From assembly GCF_000002235.5 (NCBI RefSeq), contig NW_022145607.1, positions 35,873,029-35,937,028 on the forward strand: a stretch of 64,000 nucleotides of DNA, written 5' to 3'. Source of the DNA: Strongylocentrotus purpuratus. Lineage: Eukaryota > Echinodermata > Echinoidea > Camarodonta > Strongylocentrotidae. The number at the start of each line of letters is the position of its first letter. Positions within the stretch are counted from its first letter, which is position 1. Below, one piece after another: positions 23,914 to 32,199 of this stretch. A model generated the notes under the pieces. It saw nothing but the letters and a program-made list of their open reading frames with translations, made no database searches and was not told the DNA's origin. The position numbers and the translations under genes were made by a program.

Positions 23914-24291
23914 TCTCTCTCCCTCTCTCTTTCTGGTGCCGTATCCGTCGACTATCGGCAAACACGTGAATGCACAACTCCCTGTTTCTATTCTTCGCCT
24001 TTGCAGGAGCTCAATTCTCTGGTCTTTCAATCCTCTCTCCTCAATTCTAAATATCTATATTTGCATAGATTCTGTGTTTCATAAAATTACATTTTCATTT
24101 TTTAATCATTATTTTTACTCCATTACAGGAAGAAAGGGAAAGATCTGGATCTTGAAGACCAGAAAGGAGAAACCTACACTCTCCATACCATTTCATCTTC
24201 AATGGATGAGAAAAACAAGGAAGACAACGGACACGTCACCCAGGAAGACAACGGACATGTCAACCAGGCTTTCGAGGATAATAATATCTAG
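11249..24291 (+). CDS. SLC22-family organic cation/carnitine-type transporter, 5' exon missing
   Basis: Plasma-membrane major facilitator that moves organic ions or zwitterions. Ten exons join in phase: 11249-11503, 13264-13367, 15766-15920, 17271-17439, 18448-18586, 19751-19842, 20858-21066, 22274-22382, 23376-23585, 24129-24291, giving 534 residues to a TAG. Exon 1 seen here is the large extracellular loop (AAWSEEDC, sequons NAS, NAT, NDT, ending [13 protein letters not shown]). Then come FNLVC and TM2 ([18 protein letters not shown]), TM3-TM6, the family signature [14 protein letters not shown], an intracellular loop, TM7-TM12 with AELFPTPVR and LPETLG, and a hydrophilic tail. The upstream exon with the start codon, TM1 and the first loop segment was not recognised, so the gene is incomplete here. 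Motif A reads GTLADSFGRRK, with Ser where Arg or Lys is usual. The tail carries a tandem EDNGHV(T/N)Q repeat. Which SLC22 subfamily it belongs to needs a tree; a SLC22A16-like identity is only inferred from linkage. Confidence 0.95.
11588..11747. mobile_element. Palindromic MITE (GGGACTTTTAGATTTGCACG family)
   Basis: Arms GGGACTTTTAGATTTGCACG and its complement meet around a core with the repeated motif GCCTTAAAAGGA. Lies in the intron after transporter exon 11249-11503. Further copies at 19417-19500 (one arm) and 21089-21227. Confidence 0.85.
12230..12440 (-). mobile_element. LINE 3' UTR fragment
   Basis: Closely matches 955-1110 (TTTATTGTCAATCTTCAATA, GAATTGCACAGTCACAGACA, GAGTAGTCCAGGTCATGGCT). 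On the minus strand it ends with AATAAAGG, as a LINE 3' end would. Confidence 0.65.
12440..12600. repeat. SINE-like fragment
   Basis: GGTTCGAATCC, GACATCCTTTGGCAAGACAT and a CTCTCCAC...TAGGTATCTGC stretch match the body of the SINEs at 13085, 22860 and 58690. Confidence 0.5.
13085..13200. repeat. SINE-like fragment
   Basis: GATTCGAATCCTAGCCCGGC (B-box-like), GACATTAATCCATATTTGTC, CACCCAGGTGGAAGCGGGTA and CCTGGCAATGCTGGGG. Same family as the fragment at 22860-22950. In a transporter intron, 63 bases before exon 13264. Confidence 0.55.
13724..15289. mobile_element. 1.57-kb non-autonomous element with internal minisatellite
   Basis: Ends GTACACAGTTAAAATTTTTG and AGCGTTTTTACTGTGTAC are inverted. 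Both inner flanks are full of GTTGTTTAAAC-like motifs, and a 64-bp array lies near the left end. No transposase frame. Superfamily uncertain; GTAC may be target or terminus. Fills most of the intron 13368-15765. Confidence 0.65.
13907..14292. repeat. 64-bp tandem array, six copies
   Basis: AAAAAGGAGCTGTTGTTCAG recurs every 64 bases near 13924, 13988, 14052, 14116, 14180 and 14244. Copies 2-6 are almost identical (GGGG(A/G)TTGTTTACACC, GGGTTGT(T/A)TAAAG), so the array is young or homogenised. Confidence 0.9.
15445..15560 (-). mobile_element. LINE or SINE 3' tail
   Basis: TGAGTTTGAGTTTGAGTTTA followed by AT-rich sequence; on the minus strand this is an AATAAACTC-repeat tail as seen at non-LTR element 3' ends. 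Confidence 0.4.
15988..16665. mobile_element. Foldback element with about 200-bp inverted arms, TA target
   Basis: Ends TATACCGCGTGAGTCAAAAC and TTTACTCACACGGTATA. Inner arms are also inverted (GCGAGAGTGCAAAAATCGAC and its complement near 16480). TA-flanked, Tc1/mariner-like. It starts 68 bases inside the intron after exon 15766-15920. Confidence 0.8.
16990..17215. repeat. GAT/AAT microsatellite
   Basis: GATGATGATGATGATAATAA followed by imperfect AAT and GAT repeats on either strand. Open His/Ile frames here are repeat by-products. Confidence 0.75.
17456..17990. mobile_element. Mariner-type element, second copy
   Basis: Starts CAGTGCGTCCCAGAAAAAAC after TA, 16 bases inside the intron following exon 17271-17439. 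The first 200 bases match the complement of 672-470, and it carries the same CCCTTTCATATGACACCTCA block. The right end is unclear. Confidence 0.65.
18208..18400. repeat. Interspersed repeat with hammerhead-like core
   Basis: TTTAATGCTAAATATATTTC, TTATCACCTGACGAAG, CACGAAACGTCATGATC and AGATCCCTTGTTGACCATAC. A second copy at 63500-63690 has the same right part, with the left module inverted and placed after it. Lies before transporter exon 18448. Confidence 0.5.
18692..18864. mobile_element. MITE (GGCCCGAATTCACAAAG family)
   Basis: Ends GGCCCGAATTCACAAAGAAG and CTCCTTTGTAAATTCGGGCC, with inner arms GGTTTGTCGACAAACC and inverted copies of ACGCGTCATAA. A compact hairpin of about 173 bases. Confidence 0.85.
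19417..19500. mobile_element. Single arm of the GGGACTTTTAGATTTGCACG MITE
   Basis: GTGCCTTAAGAGGACGTCAC through GTGCAAATCTAAAGGTCCCT matches the right half of the element at 11588-11747. The left half is replaced by a CT microsatellite (19350-19415). Confidence 0.75.
19861..20007. repeat. Palindrome of 14- to 16-bp CTACCCC units
   Basis: Direct units (GACAACTACCCCC) run to about 19940 and then repeat inverted (GGGGTAGTTGTCC), ending with CTAGGAC and its complement TCCTAG. It begins 19 bases inside the intron after exon 19751-19842. Confidence 0.8.
20687..20828. mobile_element. MITE (CCCCGTCTTATAAA family)
   Basis: Ends GGACCCCGTCTTATAAAGAG and TTTATAAGACGGGACCCC are inverted, with TTGCGATTGAT and its complement inside. 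It ends 29 bases before transporter exon 20858. Confidence 0.85.
21089..21227. mobile_element. Palindromic MITE (GGGACTTTTAGATTTGCACG family)
   Basis: Left arm GGGATTTTTAGATTTGCACG and right arm GTGCAAATCTAAAAGTCCC, TA flanks. It starts 22 bases inside the intron after exon 20858-21066. Homologous to 11588-11747. Confidence 0.85.
21580..21795. repeat. Degenerate short tandem repeat, unit about 14 bp
   Basis: TATCTTGAAATACA-like units recur about a dozen times with drift. No coding function is expected. Confidence 0.7.
22166..22273 (+). repeat. CT tract forming the polypyrimidine tract of a transporter exon
   Basis: Nearly pure CT repeat running into the acceptor TTCTAG of exon 22274-22382. 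Confidence 0.75.
22860..22955. repeat. SINE-like fragment
   Basis: GGGATCGAATCCCAGCCCG, GACATTAATCCACATTTGCC and CACCAGGTGTAGACGGGTAC. Same family as 13085-13200. Confidence 0.55.
22960..23230 (+). mobile_element. tRNA-derived SINE
   Basis: GTGTTGGCTCAGTCAGAGCG (A-box region) and GGTCGTGGGTTCGAACCCGG (B box) form a tRNA-like head. A body of about 200 bases and an ATT-repeat tail follow (23199-23228). It lies in the intron before exon 23376. Confidence 0.8.
23655..23930. repeat. CT-rich microsatellite
   Basis: Long CT/TCTA tract in the last transporter intron. The Ser/Leu open frames on it are composition artefacts. Confidence 0.85.
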
Positions 24292-24439
24292 ATTCAAATC
24301 TCTACCATTCTCTACTGTTATACCAACGCACATATTAAGACTATTATACTGTTTTTCTGGTGGCTCCATCCAAATTGTGTATCTTTTTTTCCTCATTCTG
24401 TATCATTTCACTTTCTTATCTTGAATCGTCAATATGAAA

Positions 24440-24640
24440 AGGCGTGGTGGCTCAGGGGTACAGCAGTTGTCTCGTAACTGGGAGATCCCGGGTTCGAAAC
24501 CAAGTCAAAGCGCTCGTGTCCTTTAATAAGGCATTAATCCTCGTTACCAAGTCCCTCGGACATGACCCAAATCCGTCGGTCCCCTGGTTGTTCATTTACT
24601 AGCATATAATGCTCTCTTAGCAGACAGGTAATACAATCAT
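24440..24640 (+). mobile_element. tRNA-derived SINE
   Basis: GGCGTGGTGGCTCAGGGGTA (A-box-like) and GATCCCGGGTTCGAAACC (B box), then GGCATTAATCCTCGTTACC. This body also occurs inside the element at 27067-28000. In the 3' flank of the transporter gene. Confidence 0.75.
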
Positions 24641-25275
24641 CAAACAAACAATACCATTTGTATTTTGATTTGTTACAGTTTTCAGTTAGTTACATTTACA
24701 CATTTTTATTTTTATTTTTGAAGAAAAGTTAAATGATCTTGAACTTAAACCTTTTCCTGTCCGTCCGTTTCTTGGCATGGACTTACAAAATACACAACCT
24801 GAGGTCAATCAACTATTATGTATGTACACTTGTCATAAGCCAAACTTTGTTAATCGATAAACCGCAAATAGGTGATACAATATATTACATACTTAACCAG
24901 GCAAACCAACTTTCTCTACTCCACCACTTTAAAAACTGGAGTAAACACTCAATATTGATAACAAGTCAATCTGGCCTTTGTTCAAACTGCTTATTTCTTT
25001 CCCCATGTCTGTTTCAATGTTTGTATTTTCATATTTTATCAATTGATTTATACTGCAATGTTTCTGTAAGAATATGATGGGTGCCTCGACAGAACTCTCG
25101 AGGTGTTTCTTTTTCCTACCAACAATTTTATTTGCATTTCTTTGTTTATTCCGTTGCATATTTTTCTTTTCTTCTCCTTTTTTTAATTATATTTGTAAAT
25201 TTTTCTCTTAAAATTTGTAAATTGCTAAATATTTCTACATGTATATGTATTTGCATTTTTATCTGTTTAAACTGA

Positions 25276-25281
25276 AATAAA
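25276..25281 (+). promoter_or_regulatory. Candidate polyadenylation signal of the SLC22 gene
   Basis: AATAAA about 0.98 kb after the transporter stop codon, followed at once by a second overlapping AATAAAT. It is the first canonical signal noticed downstream; the 3' UTR would include the SINE at 24440. Confidence 0.35.
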
Positions 25282-26367
25282 TGAATAAATTGTAACAAGT
25301 GATACAAAAAACCTGATGAGTGTAAATGACCTTTACCTTCATCGAGTTTCTCTTATATAATGTTAATATAGATATATTGACTGCTATGAGAGGCATCGCT
25401 GTTTCAGGTTCAAGGGGACGTTACATCTTGCTATGAACCTGAGGCGCGCCGCGGCGATCCCCGAGAGCCAGTGTAGAAACAGCTATGCCTCGAATATTAA
25501 AGCAGTCCATATATCTTTATCTTATCTTTATTTATACCGAATTCACAAAATATTCTACAAAGAATTCTTCCCTTATTTTCCTTTTCTTGAGTAAAGATTG
25601 GTTAAAACATCACAGATAGTCTGAGATATACTGTCTGTTATTGTTTTAATCTTCGCTGGAAAGTTGCCTGAATTATTACGATAATTCGGGAATCGCACAC
25701 ACACTGTATAGTATCCGCGCTCGCACAAAGACACTTTGTACACGTAAACTAATTGAGATCTCAGTAAAAATTAAGCTATATACTTTGCGGCCATATACCC
25801 GGGGGAAAGGGAGATCTTTGTCATTAGCTATTGCCCATTACTAGGCAACGGGCATAGTTCATTTCTTTGCGGGCATGGCTAAAATCACCACTCCAATTTC
25901 CACCAAGCAGAAGACAAGATTCATTCAACATCAAAGCTGAATAAAGAATCATAATAATCGTTAAATAGCCAAAAGTCTTCTCAGAAAAACATGGGTAACG
26001 AGTCATGAGAAATGTACGGCTTTGGGAAAACTGAAGACTTATGAAGACTCCAAGTTATGAAATGATAAACCCCAGGTTGTGACCGACCCGGTTCAAGTTG
26101 GGCACAATCAAAATAATATACGTCAAGCTGTGACCTAGAGGAAACAATTAATTGCTAAGTTGGCCAAACTGTGTTCAGATAACTTTGGATTGATAATAAC
26201 TACAGGGCTCTCAGAAAGAACTGCATTGATAATGATGCATCCTACCTGGATAAAAAAAAAATTATTATTATTATTGGCTGCTTACAGTGTGTAGTGCCAT
26301 ATTTGGCAAAACTGATCTATACATTAGATGCTGCTTATAAGTATCGGCTTGCATGGTGATGTAGATA
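25282..26367. other. Intergenic stretch
   Basis: No gene recognised. An imperfect hairpin at 25374-25518 (GACTGCTATGAGAGGCATCG against CTATGCCTCGAATATTAAAG) is probably a MITE. Confidence 0.4.
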
Positions 26368-26619
26368 TACAGTAGGCTTACGGTTGCACCATGTGACGAC
26401 GGATAGTCAAACTGTTCGAAACGTCGAGCCAATCATACTGCCTATCCTCTCCAACCGGCGCTATAGTTCTCCTTAACTATAATCTCAAGAAAAGATTACC
26501 AACAGTCTTTTTCATGACTACACACAAACTCGGGAAAGAAAGACTAGCGACAGTCCTTTTCAGGACTCCCCAATCATCCCCTCTCTCTCTCACATGGTGC
26601 AACCGTAAGCCTTCTGTAT
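26368..26619. mobile_element. MITE with TA target and hammerhead-like motif
   Basis: Ends TACAGTAGGCTTACGGTTGC and GCAACCGTAAGCCTTCTGTA are inverted and TA-flanked. Inside, TGACGA, a six-pair stem-loop (26401-26417) and GAAAC resemble a hammerhead core. Confidence 0.75.
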
Positions 26620-27066
26620 GATCTATACATGTATTGTACAATAGATTGATATTGAATATATCACTATTTCCTTTACAATCAAGATCCTATTTATAAATCT
26701 CTTTATTAAAAATGAAATTGATATGTAACAGTATCGATTATCTACAGTGCATACAATTTGTAAAAATTGTCTCCAACCAGTCATTTTATTATGTTCAAAC
26801 TCTCAGGACTATCCATGAATACACTGAAACAAATTGGATATTATTTTGTTCTCAAGATAACTTATTCAAATGGTCGTGTTATGTTCAAGAATGGTTTATC
26901 ACCAATTCGATCACGTAACGTGTATTTTACATTGGTTTTACATCGTTATGCTTTCTTTCCCTTTAAAACAAATTATTAATATGTTACAGGAAAGAGACAT
27001 TTATCTGCCCCCCCCCCCCCCCGTTTACTAAAATTCGACAGGTTTAATTTGCAAAGTAAACAATAT

Positions 27067-28000
27067 ACACTGTCGCTCATAAAGGTGGAATATGTTTTTT
27101 TTTACCCGAATTTATGGAATTATTAAAAAAAATATTAAAAATAATAGATCTAGATAATAGTATACATTCTCAGATTTTATTGAATAACAATTTGCCAATG
27201 TGTGTTTTGCGTGACTGCTAAAGCATGTGTATGCCACTATGCTTATCAACTAGGGGACCTATGCCCTTAAGTCATAAATGACAGTAATGAGGATTAATGC
27301 CCCACAAAAGGGCACTAATATAGCATATCGACACGGTTTTGATCCTGGGGCCTCACAGTTACGAGGCCATTGCTTTGTCACTGAACCATGACTGTACGCA
27401 GCGGGGGCTAGGGTAGGGGGCAGTTTCCATAAATTTAAAAAAACACAGAAAATGCAATAAATTTTCAATAATTTATTGCATTTTACCCCGGTACCCAACA
27501 TAAAAAAAATCTTCTGTGTGCCTATGCCTTGAGCCATAATGCATGGCCGTCCAGAGGATTTTTTTTATGTTGGGGACCCGGGTAAAATGCAATAAATTAT
27601 TGAAAATTTATTGCATTTTCTGTGTTTTTTTATATTTATGGAAGCTGCCCCCTACCCTAGCCCCCGCTGCGTACAGTCATGGTTCAGTGACAAAGCAATG
27701 GCCTCGTAACTGTGAGGCCCCAGGATCAAAACCGTGTCGATGTGCTATATTAGTGCCCTTTTGTGGGGCATTAATCCTCATTACTGTCATTTATGACTTG
27801 AGGGCGTAAGTCCCCTACCTGATAAGCATGGTAGCATACACATGCTTTAGCATTCACGCAAAACACACATTCCAAATCATTATTCAATAAAATCTGAGAA
27901 TGCATACTATTATCTAGATCTATTATTTTAAAATTATTTTTAAAATAATTCCATAAATTGGGGTAAAACTAAAATATTCCAACTTTATGAGCGACAGTGT
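27067..28000. mobile_element. 934-bp near-perfect palindrome with tRNA-like arms
   Basis: Ends ACACTGTCGCTCATAAAGG and its complement, TA-flanked. Arms of about 460 bases are nearly identical around 27539. Each arm holds a SINE-like module (GTGGGGCATTAATCCTCA; CCAGGATCAAAACC). A Tc1/mariner-type foldback is the best guess. Both arms give the same spurious 88-92-residue frame. Confidence 0.85.
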
Positions 28001-28862
28001 AGTTCTTTGCATTTAAATATCATTTGATGAACATATATTTTACCTTGTATATAATACTGAACCTAATTCGTGTATTGTATTAATGTCTGATTGTTGACTA
28101 TCTAGGGACCGTCTAAATGTTTCGTTCATTGGATTACTATGATAAGGTTATCTCATAGTAAAATTTTGTTATTCCATTTTCTTTTACAGTACCTATTCTT
28201 TATTGATAATACATGTATCTCAAAATCTAATTCAATTATGTGAATATTTTATATTTAAATATTCGATATAGGATTTTTTTAATGGGGTTTTTAATAAAGA
28301 GAATTGAATTACAGAAGTATATGTTTTATTTCTAGTCTTATCAACCTTTATACCCCAGCCCCCCCCCCCCCCCTTCCCCTACTCCGGGGTCGGAATGACC
28401 GCATGCGTGTTACCAAAATGTCCGGTAAAGGGGTACTTTTCGTGCGACAAAGTCCGGCCCGAGAATTGTAAAAAAAATGGTGTATTTGACTTTTCACCCG
28501 GAGATTTCTTTTAAAAAAAAAAGGGGGGGGGGTTCTTTTTTTTCTCATCTCTTTGGACTCCTGTGAGATTTTTTTTGATTTAGGGGGTCTCCAAGGCAGG
28601 AAAAGCCCGCGAAAAGCCCGCGAAAGGGGGTTTCCGAAATGTTGGCAGTCCTCAGATAGGGGGTGTTTTCAAAAAGAGGGAACAAGCATACGCGTACCCT
28701 AAATAACACTGAGTGTGGGGGGGGCGGGCTTTATACACATCAGGGAGGGAGCTCAGAACAGAGGGGCAAGATTTGTCACCGGAAAAATAATATGAAACAG
28801 ACGTTCGTGTATCGCAACTGAGGGGTGAACTAAAATGACAATCACTCTTCTTCAAATCCATT

Positions 28863-29179
28863 AAGCAGGGCTCCCACTTAACCGAGTTGGAACCTCGAGT
28901 TGTGGCGAGCTGGCGTGATCTTATGGCAAGCAGTTTTATCATTAATACATATTTCTTGATATCAAGAATTCAATTCTTGAAATCACGAAATCGAATTCCT
29001 GATATCACGAAATCAAATTCTTGATATCAAGAGTTACCATTGCTTTACAACGTAAAATTATTTCTCGATATCAAGAATAGATTTCTTGATATCAATTAAT
29101 AATAAAACGGCTTGCCATATGATCGCGCCAGCTCGCCACAACTCGAGGTTCCAACTCGGCTAAGTGGGAGCCCTGCTTT
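28863..29179. mobile_element. MITE (AGCAGGGCTCCCACTTA family)
   Basis: Inverted arms of over 50 bases (AGCAGGGCTCCCACTTAACC; GAGTTGGAACCTCGAGTTGT). The centre has several TTGATATCAAGAA-like units. Probable TA target. Confidence 0.85.
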
Positions 29180-29208
29180 AGAGATCAAGTCGCCATACCC
29201 AGAGACCT

Positions 29209-29374
29209 GGGGGCGTTTCAAAAAGCCTATAAATCAATAAATCAAATCAAATCAATGACAAATGAAAAAAATCAGTGACAAATCTGATGATAACCAATCA
29301 GGAGCAAGAATTTCAGTAGCTTATAACAAAAACTGTTATTTGTCACTGATGACAAATTTTGTGAAACGCCTCCC
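29209..29374. mobile_element. MITE (GGGGGCGTTTCAAAAAG family)
   Basis: Ends GGGGGCGTTTCAAAAAG and TTTGTGAAACGCCTCCC, with TGACAAAT and its complement inside. Confidence 0.7.
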
Positions 29375-29995
29375 TGAATACATTATGCAACCCCGGAAGA
29401 TACTCGAAGGGACACCATAGTCTCTTATTATCAAACTTGGAAGAACAGAGCCATTATGTTAATTGCTCTGAAATGAACTAACCAACCGTTTTATCATTCT
29501 TTTATTGTTATATATGTCTTTGATTTTGTTATAATTATTGTGTTATTGTTTTTATGATGATTTTCGGAAATTAAACAAACAAACGATGCGACACGGATGC
29601 CTATATAGGCTCACCTTCTTTCCAGAACCATTCGGTCCTGGAATCTACTTTCCCCCAATTATTGTTGCCTACAATTCAGTAGAAACCTTTAAAACTAGAC
29701 TCTGGGAAACAATCCAAAAGGACAATACATGCAATATAAGCATAGTCCCTCCATGCAAGAGGCTGTAATTGATGGAACTCAACTGATATGCACTAAATAC
29801 ACTACACACTTTCTCTCGAACGCTTATGTTCTTACTAATGATATATCCCACTTTAAGGATCATGACCAGGACCAGGAAAAAAGAACAGATTCAGATTCAC
29901 AACCCGTTCGTGTTGTATGTCAACGATTTAAAAGAGAGCCAAGGAAACCATAAATTTCCCTCACTTTTCACACTAAAAAAATTACCCCCATATAG

Positions 29996-30355
29996 TTTTG
30001 AACCCGGGGAGGGGAGGTACTCCTTTTTGGTTTGGATGGGGTGTGCCGCTCAAGCCTCAAACCCCCTACCCGTTTTTAATGGTCATTTTGGCAGAAAATG
30101 GTACCCGTTTTTAGGGATTTTTCTCGAAATATAGACCCATCTTCGCAATATTTGGGTGTTTGCTATGTAAATTACACCCGAAAACTTTTTTTTGAAAATG
30201 TTGGAAAAACGGACCCATGTTTAGTGATATATTTTTTTTTAATGCGACCCCTGTTTAGGGATTTTTTGTGTGAAAAAGCGACCCATTAGAGCAGCACATC
30301 CCGGTATGTCTTAATATGTGAGTACCCCCCCCCCCTCCCCTCCCCCGGGGTTTTG
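29996..30355. mobile_element. MITE (CCCGGGGAGGGGAGGTACTC family)
   Basis: Ends TTTTGAACCCGGGGAGGGGA and CCCCTCCCCCGGGGTTTTGA are inverted; interior copies of CCCGTTTTTAGGGATTTTT. About 360 bases. Confidence 0.75.
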
Positions 30356-31345
30356 AATTATCTTTTAAAACCTTTAAATTCAGACACGCGACTATCTTCT
30401 TAAACCTGCTATGACTGCTTATGCGACCTACCCTCACTGCCTTAGTCGATATTATTTTGGCGGTTTGAGTGTAGTAAACAGAGACAGAGAAAGGAAGAGA
30501 GTGGAGAAGAGGGAAAGATGGGTAAGAGAAAGAAAGACAGAGAGAAAGAAGAGAGAGAGTGATGAAAGAGTGAGAGAGAATGGAAGAGAAAATAAAGAAT
30601 CGATAAATGGACATGAATTTTCCTTGTCCTTAATCCCTACTTGGTTTTTTGCACAATTCCCCGTAAATTTGGAATAAGTTTGTTCTTCGCCTTTTCATGA
30701 AAATGGTTGCGACAATATGGTTTATTCCTGATAGATAATTTTTTCCCTGAGCTTTATTTATCTCTCTAAATAGGCAAAAGATTGATCTATAAGGTTATTA
30801 GAAGTCACAAACTTTATCTATCAAGAATAGATCATACTGTCACAATTGTTTCAGGATGAGAGGTAAGATAAGTTTTTCCGACTTTATATGTAACTGAATA
30901 TTTTCAATACTACGGATAAAAATATAAACGTACCAAAAAATGAGTTTGCAGGCTGTATGTCGTTAAAACAATATTGAGTGATTGATTTCAAGAATTTAAC
31001 GGATTTCATTTTTTTGTTTGTCACGAGAAGGTCGAATTGTGAGAATTATCACGTAGCACTGATTAATGAATTTTCTTTTTACGTCCTGTTGCAAGTAAAA
31101 CATCTACAAAAGGTATTGAAATGATATCCTACATGTCTGCAAATGATGAATTTGATTTGAAAAGTACGGGTAATTTCACATCCTGTTTAGAAACAAAAAT
31201 ATAAATCTAAGTCTTCAACCATATTTAATAACAGTCATTATAAATTGCCCTTGTTACTATTTTGAAGCCGGAAACCAAAGCAGACGACATCTTCCATTCA
31301 GATATCAATATCGATAGTAAACTTAGTTTGATTTCTCCCGTTAAA
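30356..31345. other. Upstream region of RNASET2
   Basis: Contains a GA-rich tract (30480-30600) and otherwise unique AT-rich sequence. The promoter must lie here if the first exon is complete, but no TATA or initiator could be assigned with confidence. Confidence 0.3.
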
Positions 31346-31559
31346 ATGGCGCGCTTTTCGATCACTCTGTTTCTTGTTGTTCTGCTATACGTGTACACCG
31401 CTGAAGGTAGTGTACTTCGTGAATCCCTCAATCAAGTCGGGTAAGTGATATTTTTCTTCCAAATTTGATTCGGTTCAGGACTTATATTAATCAGAATGAT
31501 TCACTTTGTTCATGTTTAACTAGCCCGACTCTAATAGATACCCATGAAAGAGTGAAATA

Positions 31560-31597
<38 letters not shown>

Positions 31598-32156
31598 AAA
31601 GCAACATAGCGGAGTTGCAAGGTACGATAATAATAGTACATTTTATTTTGTTATACAATGACTACAAAGGGAAATAACACAAGTAAAATTTGAACTTTAA
31701 TAAAGATTGAACAGAAAAGAAGAAGAAATGAAATAAGGCCACATCGATGATATATTATCCTCGTTTTCTTCCTTTCTATCGCTGTCTTTAATTCTCCTCT
31801 CTGTCTATTTCTGTCTTTCATGGTCTCCCCTCTCCCTCCTTTTCCGTTTCTCTTTGTATTCCTGTATCTCTGCTCTCCTCTTTCCGCCCTCATCGTGCGT
31901 GTTTGGTGGATCCCAACACCGCATCCTCTCAACTTAATTTCTCCCTCTCTCTCGCTTTTTCGCTGTCTCTTTGTCTTTCTCTGTGTATATCTATGTCTCT
32001 CGGTCTCTATCTATCTCTCTCCCTCCCCTCTATCTGTCTGTCACTCTCTCCCTCCCTCTTTCTCTCCACCTTTTCCTCCCTCCCTCCTTCCCCTCTATCT
32101 GTCTGGCTGTCTTTGTCAATTTTACTCTCTTTCTCTTCATCCCTCCCTCCTCCCTT

Positions 32157-32199
<43 letters not shown>

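Noticed and set aside
24440-24520. Possible tRNA gene
   Set aside because: A and B boxes are present, but the cloverleaf is poor and a SINE body follows; the same holds for 22960-23230.
27259-27809. Two nearly identical 88-92-residue frames on opposite strands
   Set aside because: They are the two arms of one palindrome and contain SINE-like sequence.
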